Shown: piece after piece, positions 12,401-21,294 of the stretch | Position numbering within the stretch: the stretch's first letter is position 1 | How the letters are laid out: each line of letters starts with the position of its first letter | NCBI RefSeq assembly: GCF_001680005.1 | Contig: NC_033563.1 | Span: 310,001 to 374,000, forward strand | DNA from: Plasmodium coatneyi | Lineage: Eukaryota; Apicomplexa; Aconoidasida; Haemosporida; Plasmodiidae | Length of the DNA stretch: 64,000 nt | Direction of reading: 5' to 3' | Translations under genes and position numbers: made by a program | Notes under the pieces: generated by a model | Database searches by the model: none | What the model saw: only the letters and a program-made list of their open reading frames with translations | What the model was told of the DNA's origin: nothing

Positions 12401-13763
12401 TAAACCCGTCCCGTGAATCGATCCGTAGCCCGCTACCAAAAGTGGTCTCCTCTACGGGGTGCCCGTCGAATCCATCCACTTCGTGCTTCTCCAATGTCTT
12501 CTCGTTGTATTCGCACTTTTCCTCCTTACTGGATTGTCTAAATGAGTCCTCTTCCTGATATTCATAGGAAGCATTTCGGTTGTTTAGGTCCACCTCCTGG
12601 TTACTGCTCCAAATTGATTGACTGACCCCTGCACCTATTTTCCCCATGAGGGGATTACTACCGTGGCTAGCCTTAGCCAATCCGCTGCTGTACTCTCCAC
12701 TTCCTTCCTCCTCTGGGTCGTTGTCACTGTGGTATCTTTTTTTGGAATTTCCTCGTTCGTATTTATCGGAAAGGCGTAGGGGGGATGTCACCGCACCGTC
12801 TTCCGTTACTCCGTCTTCACCTACCCTGCCGCTCCTCCCCTGCACGGTACGCGCACTGTACGACGCCGACCTCACAACAGACGAATCGACCGTTCCATGT
12901 TCTGCACTTCCTGGCGTATGTTGGTATCCACGTGGAATGTAATCGACACTCCTACCTGCAGCCAAAGGACCCCCCTTCCTGCGGTTTTTCAAATTTACTT
13001 GACTGAGGGGAAAGTTATTAATCAGCAAACTTAGGGTGATCCTCTGGTTTATGATGCTCTTATCCTTGAGGCAAAAAATAAGGGACGATAAAACCAAGTC
13101 ATCCTTAAAGGGAAGTAACATGTTAATCCTATCCTTGGAAAGGAGATGAATTTGTGGACTGAAAGAGGTCTCCAAAAAATGTAAAATGTTGGTCCTAATT
13201 TCCGTGTGCCTCAGCAAAAGTAACCATATGTTGTTAAAAAATATTTTCTCCCCAATGTAATTGTTGATAGAGTAGATATAAAGCAATATATTGTTGTCAC
13301 TATCCACCACGTTAAAAAGAGAAAGAAGCAACGCATACGCAAAAATGTATACATTCTCCCGTAGGTTTAAAATGCTCTTTATATTTTTAAAATAAATTGT
13401 TTTCAAATTTATTGTGCAGTGTAACATAAATTCAAAAATGCCTGAACATAATATGTGGATGCTATTTATGAAGAAACTTTTTTCCGCTTTTTTAAAAATC
13501 ACTGAATAGATGATTAAGGCTTTTGAGTGCACTCCTGAGGGTAGAAGCGGATTCAGACATTGCGATAACCTCCTAAATAGGAGGAATTTCGATGACACAT
13601 CTACGAACACATCGTACTTTTCTATTGTTAGGTATAACTTCTGTAGGATGTTGCTCAGGTCTGCCCATTCTTGTACCTTCTCGAATAGCAACAGAATGTT
13701 CGTTATATCGTTGTTCAGCTTTTTCCTCAGGATTCGCTTCGCCTCGTCCGTCTTCTTCATCAT
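3461..13763 (-). CDS. DOP1: DOP1/Dopey homologue, giant protein (about 3433 aa), split by homopolymer slip
   Basis: The N-terminus (about residues 1-290) matches the Dopey N domain: after MMKKTDEAKR come an EWADLSNILQ segment, the SQCLNPLLPSGVHSKAL core and helical repeats. Dopey proteins act with MON2 and flippases in endosome-Golgi membrane traffic. The reading frame runs from the ATG at 13763 to an 18-A run on the coding strand (5799-5816). There it shifts, and the downstream frame continues to a stop at 3461. Removing one A makes 3434 codons exactly in frame. Long helical blocks alternate with Plasmodium low complexity: an Asp-rich tract (about 6545-6720), Asn/Ser/Tyr repeats (about 8300-8380) and a Gly-Asn-Gln repeat (11353-11414). 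The preceding GTG at 13787 is not used as a start. Dopey identity is firm for the N-terminus and inferred for the rest. Confidence 0.85.
5799..5816 (-). repeat. A18 run carrying a frame break inside DOP1
   Basis: Eighteen T on the plus strand (A on the coding strand) sit between the two DOP1 reading frames. Upstream reads NNFFKKKKKK and then ends 16 codons later. Shifting by one base reads through as lysines into NAKCYYVKNLKLIEKN and another 770 codons. This is most simply a sequencing or assembly length error, but a real indel or polymerase slippage cannot be excluded. Confidence 0.8.
11353..11414 (-). repeat. 12-bp minisatellite in DOP1 (Gly-Asn-Gln-aromatic repeats)
   Basis: About five degenerate 12-bp units with core TGGTTACCA on the plus strand encode GNQC, GNQF, GIQY, GNQY and GVSNQ type units. 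The repeat lies in a low-complexity insert and is a likely length-polymorphic site. Confidence 0.7.
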
Positions 13764-15148
13764 CTTGGGGGGAAACGCGCAGAACACGGGTAGGGCATAT
13801 CGTGCAATGGGGCAAAGAAGGCGTCACACAAGGGGGGATGCGCCACTTTCATAAAAAATGCCAAACGGGGAGCGGGTTCGCTGAAGGCACATATACATAC
13901 ATGCAGTCACATATGTTCGGCCAGACAACAAACGGGAAACGCTGCCCTGTGACGCACTTCAACAGTGCCCCATGGTATACGTTTCTCCGTCACTTTCTTC
14001 CCCAGCCGGATCTGCTCATCTATTCGCGTCCACAGAGAGCTGTGCACCGACCTACCCATAGCAGGTCACCTCGGGCATGCCACGAAGTTTACACTGTGGA
14101 AGGAATTCACCTGCGGGTATGCATATTTATATATGTACAAATACCCCAGGGAATGTTTACGCCGTTTGGCTTCCCCCACAATTGCAATTCTGCTGTGGGG
14201 GGGAAGAAAAAAAAAAACTACTTCTTCACGCTGGGAAGAAAAAGTTTTGCAAAATGGAAAAAAAAAAAAAAAAAAGAAACAAAAAAAACATTACAATGCG
14301 TGCACGTATAAACATGCGTAACTAGGAATGTATAATTTTCCATACACGGCGATACGTATGATCCCTCGTGGGGAAATCGCTCACAGAGAGTTGGTTTTCC
14401 TCTTTCTGTTCGCTTCTTTGCATTTTTGCCCCCTACCGCCTTTTTTTTTTTTTTTTTTTCATTTTTTTCCTGCGCATGTTCGGTTAGAAAGTGTCGTGAA
14501 CATTTTCCTATTCGGCAGTTCACCCTCCCAACGATTCGGTACCGCCCTCGGGGTGCCTCTCCACATCCTTTGCGGTTTCCCATAAAAACCCAACCGTTTG
14601 CACTTCACGCCTCATTTATGCAGCGTATCCCCGGATCATAATCCCGCACGTCAGTTCCGCTCCCCCCGCAGACTACGACTATATGCCTTAAACAGTGCGA
14701 ATGGCGCAACGCCCATTTGGCAAAACCTGTTCCGTTCCATTGATCGGATCGGATCAGCATCACGTGGTCACGCGCCTTTGCCGTTCATCCGCGTTTTTTT
14801 TTTTAAAAATTATTTTAAAAAGGAAAAAAAAAAGGCCGTATAAGGGCGAAACGGAAAAAATAAAATAAAAAAAGTTGTCATTTCAATGTGGAAAAAAAAA
14901 AAAAAAAATTAACTTGATAAATGCAGCCAGAGGAAATGGCCACCAAGTGACACACGGCTGCTAAGGGAGCAAATGAAGAGTTGTACGGGTTGTACTGTCC
15001 GATTTGCATGTATGCGCGACGGAGTCAGAAGTGTGCTTGTCTGTCTCGTCCACGAGGAGGCCAGCCCACCGCTGTCCATGTTCGATAGGAAACCATGCTA
15101 AAACGACAACGCACTTTTAAGCAGATAATGGTTCACCCACTTTGTGGA
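13764..15148. other. 5' region of DOP1 and 3' flank of AP endonuclease
   Basis: No gene is found. The region includes T19 at about 14441-14459, an A17 run near 14259-14275, A runs around 14820-14907 and scattered purine tracts. The part next to 13763 is the likely promoter and 5' UTR of the giant DOP1 gene. The far part is the 3' UTR of the next minus-strand gene. Confidence 0.55.
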
Positions 15149-16735
15149 TCACTGCTTTGTCCCCCCCCGCAGGTGTAGTATGACCGGGCAGTGGTCGGAT
15201 CCGTAAAAGTTGTTGTGGAATACGCTGTACCCGTGTATTTCCACGTTTTCCACGTTCGGCATAAAGCCCCTGGATACGATGAAGTGATCAATCCGCATGG
15301 CTTTGTTGCAGCTCTTCCCCATGAGGAAGGGACACCGCCACGTGTAGATGTTATCGTTTACGTCACGAACCCCTTTACCTGGCGTGGCCTTTCCGGGCGC
15401 CCCTTTATCGGTGCGTTGGTTTGCCAAATGCCTGTACGAGTCGATCAGATCCCCTGCGGAAAGAATACCCATAAAATTCTTCCGTTCAAAGTCGGTGCAG
15501 CCAGGTTGCCCAACGAACTCCTTTGGTACATTCCCCTTTTTCATTCTTCTAAATTCAGCGGGGTGAGATAAGTCTATATCTTCCGGTGCTATGTTGAGAT
15601 CCCCTGTCCATATTAGGTTCTTTTTCTCATTTCGCAAAACGGATACAAATTCCTTTAACTGCTCATCGAACAGTCTCCTTCTTTCAAACTTCACTGGTTC
15701 AAACCCGTTGTTCGGTGTATATGTACTTAACAGAAAGAACTTGCTAAACTCCACAATGATGACTCTACCCTCATGGTGGTGTTCGCTCGGGTCGACGTCA
15801 AAGCAGAGGTTGTATCGGATGGACTTCACCGGTATGCTCCTTTTCACCAAGACCAGCTGTCCACTATATTTTATGTTCGCTAAACTGAAGTACGCATTGT
15901 AGTTGTAAAAATCTTCTTTTAAAATTTTTTCCATAATTTCAAAGTCCACTTGGCTTTTCTGATCCGTGTTCTTTACTTTCCCTCTGTCCCGTTTTCCATC
16001 CTTCGCATTTGCCTTCTCGTCCTTTGCATTCTTTGCATTCTTTGCGTTCTTTTCATCCTTCACGTCACATATATTCAGGGCCGGCAGTCGTACCTCCTGG
16101 AAGCACAACACGTCTGCATTTATTTTGTTGAAAAAACTCATGAAGGCCTTCCACTTCTCCTTGTTTTTGTACCTTACCGTTATGCTGTTCATATTCCATG
16201 TAACAATTGTGTTTACTTCCCCTTCTTTTGTTTCCACCGGGGGGGTACTTTCGCTCGTCTTCACAGTGGCCGTGTCGACTGTTTGCATGACTTCCTTTGC
16301 ACACACGAAGGAGGAATAAGCGCTCGGGGGGCAATCCTTCTCCGCCTTCACCTGCACCGTTTTTTCCTTGCTGACCGGGTCATCCTTTTCAATCTTCACC
16401 TGGTTGGCCTTTTCCTTGCTGATCGAGTCACCCTTTTCAATCTTCACATGGTTGGCCTTTTCCCCCGTTGCCGCTACCACCGCTGCTGCCCCGATCGGGA
16501 CCAACTTCGTCCTCTTGACCGGCTCGCACGACTCCCCCAACTCCCCCTCCTCAACCTGCTTCCTCTTGTTCGACTGAATCTCTTCCAACATTTTTACCTG
16601 ACTTGTGCAGGCATTTAACGCCCTCAAATGTTGAGCAGGCAATTTCGTGTAAACCAGTTTTACGACGTCCTGGCGGGTTGAGAAACTCTTAACTTGAATA
16701 CAACGGGGGATAACGCTTACAGTTGCGCGTAGCAT
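15149..16735 (-). CDS. AP endonuclease, exonuclease III family, 528 aa
   Basis: The product is a class II apurinic/apyrimidinic endonuclease that incises DNA 5' of abasic sites in base excision repair. The endonuclease/exonuclease/phosphatase fold starts at about residue 175 (TIVTWNMNS). The metal-binding Glu is in CFQEVR (about 214). YTPNNG follows at about 339, GDLNIAPEDIDL at about 378 (catalytic Asp and Asn), RIDHFIVS at about 481 and GSDHCPV at about 512 (the Asp-His pair). All key residues appear intact. The 175-residue N-terminal extension is basic and Ser/Arg-rich at its start (MLRATVSVIPRC), consistent with a mitochondrial presequence, followed by repeated Lys/Glu units. A Lys/Asn/Ala-rich insert (about 228-255) interrupts the fold. 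Single exon with an ATG start. Confidence 0.95.
   Translation of the reverse strand: MLRATVSVIPRCIQVKSFSTRQDVVKLVYTKLPAQHLRALNACTSQVKMLEEIQSNKRKQVEEGELGESCEPVKRTKLVPIGAAAVVAATGEKANHVKIEKGDSISKEKANQVKIEKDDPVSKEKTVQVKAEKDCPPSAYSSFVCAKEVMQTVDTATVKTSESTPPVETKEGEVNTIVTWNMNSITVRYKNKEKWKAFMSFFNKINADVLCFQEVRLPALNICDVKDEKNAKNAKNAKDEKANAKDGKRDRGKVKNTDQKSQVDFEIMEKILKEDFYNYNAYFSLANIKYSGQLVLVKRSIPVKSIRYNLCFDVDPSEHHHEGRVIIVEFSKFFLLSTYTPNNGFEPVKFERRRLFDEQLKEFVSVLRNEKKNLIWTGDLNIAPEDIDLSHPAEFRRMKKGNVPKEFVGQPGCTDFERKNFMGILSAGDLIDSYRHLANQRTDKGAPGKATPGKGVRDVNDNIYTWRCPFLMGKSCNKAMRIDHFIVSRGFMPNVENVEIHGYSVFHNNFYGSDHCPVILHLRGGTKQ
16340..16465 (-). repeat. Tandem coding repeat in AP endonuclease leader
   Basis: About three units of roughly 45-50 bp encode variations of KEKANQVKIEKDD. 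They lie in the N-terminal extension before the catalytic domain, at about residues 91-134. Confidence 0.7.
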
Positions 16736-18176
16736 TAAATGGGGGTGGCAGTCTTCCCAAGACTTTCAACAGGGGATCCCCTTAAAAATGCGGCGTGATC
16801 AACCGGAAAAGTTGGAAAAGTGCACATGTACAGGGGAAAATATGTCTACGCAGATGTGGGCATACGATGATATAGCTTATTAAGAATGACTGGATGATCA
16901 TACCAAGGTGCATGGCTCATCCACTACATGTCCCTCGTTTCTTCCCCTCGCGTGCGGTCGTTGCCCCTTTTCGATTAAAGCTTGGTGCACCGAATAAGCC
17001 GCGCGAAGATTAGCCACGTAGAGGCGTAACCACCCCGATTAGCAACAATCCTCCAGGGGAAAGGGAACAAAACAAGAAGTGGGAAAAATGTGCAAAACAC
17101 AATTCGTTCGTCGCGCGGGGAACGAATTGAGCATGCCCGTGGAGAGTGCAATTCTTTTGCAATTCCGCGAGGAAAAAAAAAAAAAAAAAAAAAAAAAATA
17201 CGAACATGAACGTGAATGTGCAAATAGCGCGAACGTCACTCGAACCAAACGCAAACCGAACGTTATGCGCGCGTGAACTGTTTGGACGCCCCTCTGGATA
17301 CCGTTACAAACGTTTCAGTAACCCTTCGTGAAAAAGGCGACTCGAACTGAGACAGCATACAAGTGTGTGAAAATGAAAAAAAAAAAAAAAGGGGGCAACT
17401 TTGGCGCTCTCCCTTTTGTGTGTATTTTACACGACCCGCACACCTGCTCTGCGCTGAGCCACCGAGGGAGGAAAGAACCTTATCCCCACGGAGGTGAAAA
17501 CTAGGATGAGAAGGATTGCAGTTCCTTTTTTCATGCATGCACATGTGTATGCCCTATACATGCGATCCCCTTGCACACAAACAAGAGACTTCTGCACTTA
17601 CTTATAGAGGGTCACCTCTTGAAGTAACAACTAATTGGGGGGGCCACTTTTTTTTTTTTGCTCCTCTCCATGCGCCCTCCCTCCAAAGGGGCAAAAGGAG
17701 AGAGGCACACTTGCCGCCACCCCTCGATGAAGTAAATCCTCCACAGGGATGACAACAAAATGAGGAATACAATTTTACCTACTTAAAAACTTCATTTTGA
17801 AATTTTTTTATTTTCCACTAGTTATACGTTAAGTGGAACGTATGCGACTTGTCCAACGTGGGAGGTGCGCGGTGGGAATTCGAAACGAGGCGATAAAGGC
17901 CACATGCCAATAAAAGTACACACATGTGATGAGAAGAAAAACGTCGCACAATTATGGTGAGAGAGAAAAAAAAAGAAAACAGATTTAAAAGTTTCATCGC
18001 AACAAATTAGGGAATCCCTACTGGCGTTAAAATAATATAACCCCGTGGGATTTACAAAGGGGGGTGTTTTTTTTGATGTCCAGGATTTTTCCCATTTTTA
18101 CTCTGCAATGCCGCACTCTTTCTCTTCTCCTTCTTCGTCCCTTCCGCCTTGACAAATAAAGTGTGCTTCACTCCAG
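16736..18176. other. Intergenic, upstream of AP endonuclease
   Basis: No gene is recognised. There is a long A run near 17172-17198 and another near 17377-17390. The ORFs here are polyPhe shadows of those runs. It should hold the AP endonuclease promoter and the 3' UTR of the UEV gene. Confidence 0.55.
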
Positions 18177-19023
18177 TCAATACATTTCTCCCTCATTCGG
18201 CTGCGGCAACCTCTTGTTCGCACTGGACAGCATTTCCTGTCTCAGCGCTATTAAAATCGTTTCGATGGTGTAGTTCCTGTTCCAGTTTTTTAAAATCGGC
18301 AAATTATTTTTAATGACCTACGAATCAGCGAAAAAAAAAATATATATATGTATGTATATGAACAGTTCAGAAAAAAAAAAAAAAAAAAAATAGCTAGCTG
18401 ATTACGTCAAGTTGGCTAGTTGTTTTCACATTTTGGTGAGTCGGTCATCACACCAAATGACTCACCCGGCCTGTGCTGTCCACGCAGGACATCTCAATCT
18501 TCGTGTCAAACTTCACCGTGGGGGGGGCGTCCGGATAACTGTCACCACAAAATATGGTTAGCGAATAAATCCTGTTCTCGAAAACAGTCCCTGGTTGCCC
18601 AAATATCGTGCAAGACCAATTCGAAAGAGTTATATCATCAGCATTCTCCAATCCGAAAGACACTCCTTCGCTAACGTTTCCCTTCTGCCCCCGTTCCAAC
18701 TCGTCCAGGAGGCGAAAGCTTCGTGGGACAATTACCTGATCAGGGAGCAAAAAATAAAAAAAAAAAATGTGTGCTATGAAATGGTCTTTGTCGCCTTTTT
18801 AGGCATTCCCGTGTGTACCCTACTGGGGTAACCCATTTAGCAGTTTAAAAAAGGAACGAAATGCCAAATGATTTCTCCTCTGACACATCACACTGTGTAG
18901 CAACTCTCCTCATGGATCAAGATGACGTTCACAACAGGAGAAGAACTAATTGTTGCTTGTGAAGGGAGGGTGGTTGTACACCCTTGTCAGATTTCAAAAC
19001 GTATATCTTCTTACATCGCTCAT
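18177..19023 (-). CDS. Ubiquitin-conjugating enzyme E2 variant (UEV/MMS2-like), 139 aa
   Basis: Three exons on the minus strand are 19015-19023 (only ATG AGC GAT), 18466-18735 and 18177-18317, with all junctions in phase 0. The product reads MSDVIVPRSFRLLDELERG at the start and ends PQPNEGEMY, nearly the length and pattern of MMS2/UEV1. The E2 core is clear (NRIYSLTIFCGDSYPDAPP), but there is no active-site cysteine where canonical E2s have one, as expected for a variant. In other eukaryotes it pairs with UBC13 to build Lys63-linked chains for DNA damage tolerance and signalling. The nine-base first exon is supported by its GTAAGA donor and by family alignment. Confidence 0.93.
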
Positions 19024-19424
19024 TTTGAGGGGTGTGTGGGGGTGGGGGTGTATCCTTCCTGCACGTAATTCTCCGAATAACTTACTACTTTATCTGAATA
19101 GCTTTTCGCTATTTTCCCCTTAGCACTGCTATTACGACAAGGTGAATTTCCTTGTGGGTTGGTACTGAGCAAAAAGGGGGAACGCCCTCCAAGCGGAATA
19201 AGCCACGGATATATGTATGGAGAGAGTTGCCTCGCCTAAGTAGTAAAACTTGCGTGTTTACTTAACCCGTTCGATGTTGATGGAAAGGGGAAGGTGGTTC
19301 ACTTTGGGCTCATGCGTGTGGGTAATGTCCCAGGGGAAAAGCCAACATATGAACGTACCAACCAAAGCACTTAAGTACATGCAATTATGTTTTCGTACTT
19401 TTCCCGCATGTACTACCTTAACGT

Positions 19425-19456
<32 letters not shown>

Positions 19457-21294
19457 CACGTAAAGAAGGTAAGGCAAACCACTCCCGGAGCGCACTTTAT
19501 CTTCGTTCTCGCAGAGATGCAATCCAGTCGGTTCACTTCCACGCAGGGAAAATTCGTTTAATCGCTTTGTAAAATCCTTCCCCGTGTGGGTAAGAAGCAC
19601 GTAAGTTTTTTTTTTTTTCTCGCGCAACTTTGCACTGCGTAAGATTACCACTATATGTATGGTGCCAATCGGGGGTAGTGCTACCTCCCGCCCCTTGGCG
19701 TTACTCTGTGCGCTCCGCACCGCGGGGGAAAAATAAAAAAAAAAAAAGTGTTGATTGTTCGGGTGTAGAGTGCACAGATTCAAACGGCAACAAAGCGACC
19801 AACAAGATGTTCTCGAAAGCAGAAAAAAAAAATAGTAAAAAAATGGGCCAAAAAAGGAACAAAGTGGGAGGCCCCCTCCTGGAACACCTTGTTAACCCGT
19901 TTAACCTTTTTCTTGCACCGCGTTATTCTCCCCTTGTGGAGCATTCTTCGCTGCGAAGTGAACGTTCAGCAAAACTGCCCAATTCCCGGTGAAGTGTTTT
20001 TTTTCCCCCACACCACTTATGTTGTTCCTTCTGATCGTCCCGTATGTGTTTCCATCGAGTAAGTTATCTCCCCCACTTGGCGGACACCGGTTGGTAAACA
20101 TGTGCCAGGTTCGAATGGACAGGACCAAGTGCACAAAAAAAAATTATACGAAGGAATAACAAAAAGAACAGATCGCAAAAAGAGTATATCATACTGCACA
20201 AATGGTAAAACTGATTGACGACGCGTTGGAAATTTAGCCACGAGGATTACATCTTTCTGTAGAGGGTCATTCCAATCTCCCTTCACCATAATCCACCTAT
20301 TTGTAACCACCACCACGTGGCTGCTTATATATTTCTTCATTTCCCTTTTCGAAGGAAATGCCAAGGGGTTGTTCCTCCCTATGGAAATGGTTTCACAAGG
20401 TGACCTTCTCCCGAGGGGACTTGCAAAAAGGTGTAGAAAATGGCACATTTGTGTGCACATTTGTAATGACGTTTGGACAAATGGAGCGGGATTGTCTGCC
20501 ACGTTGCTATGTCAATTTACATGTCTATAAGTGACCCCACTTTAACTTCTCTCATTGGTTAGTAATACCCCGTCCTTTTGTAAGCATTGCTCCTCTACTT
20601 CTACAACCCGCATTGCAGCGGCGAACTGGTGCATACATAATTGAGGGGTTAGCTACTTGGTGGAAGGCATCGGTAGGTACCTTTCTACCTGTTTGCCACG
20701 ATTCATGAAGATCACTCACCGCTACTCTCTACCCAACAAAATTGAACAGGAAATGGCTAAATGGGCGAACCGTACATAACGCCATCGTACACACACATAC
20801 GTATATACGTCCGCACGAAGCAACTGGTCCTGCGTGAAACTGCGTGATGCTATGCGATGCGACGGGATGATTTAGGGGTCCGCGTCCTTTCCTGCGCGTA
20901 TCGCGTGTGTGCATTTTTTTTTTTTTTTTTTTTCCGCAAATTTCCATCACGCTGTAGAAAAAAGGGGATTCTATTTCTCACTTCTTCGTAGTAGTATGCT
21001 GTGGTCTGATAGAAATGCTAAAAGGGGTGAGGAGCCACATGTGCATGTTTGACCTCACGTTAGGAACTTCTCGAAGTGCGTCCCCGGGCATGTCCGTTGT
21101 TTCGACGAAAATTTTCAATGTGATTGACTCTCTTGTGAGGAAAAAAGGGTTTCTCTCCAGACGCCTTTTTGTGCGTTCATCAGATACTTGATGAGTAAGT
21201 TCGAATAGGACTCCCTTAAGTAAGCTTCACCGTTGTAGTTCCCACGTGGAGGTGAAGAAGGATTAACGAGTGGGCCAGTCAAATAAAGGAAAAA
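19024..21294. other. Divergent promoter region without a supported gene
   Basis: This 2.3 kb lies between divergent genes (UEV on minus, the AK7-like gene on plus). It contains T30 at about 19427-19456, other T runs and A tracts. A 161-codon minus-strand frame at 20017-20502 has no recognisable domain and random-looking composition, so I do not call it. Promoters and 5' UTRs of both neighbours are expected here. Confidence 0.5.

Noticed and set aside
20090..20125. GGTTCGAA resembling a tRNA T-loop
   Set aside because: No matching acceptor stem or anticodon arm is found around it, so it is not a tRNA.
20017..20502. 161-codon minus-strand frame
   Set aside because: Mixed composition with no domain or family pattern; it lies in a divergent promoter region. 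Could be rescued by RNA evidence.
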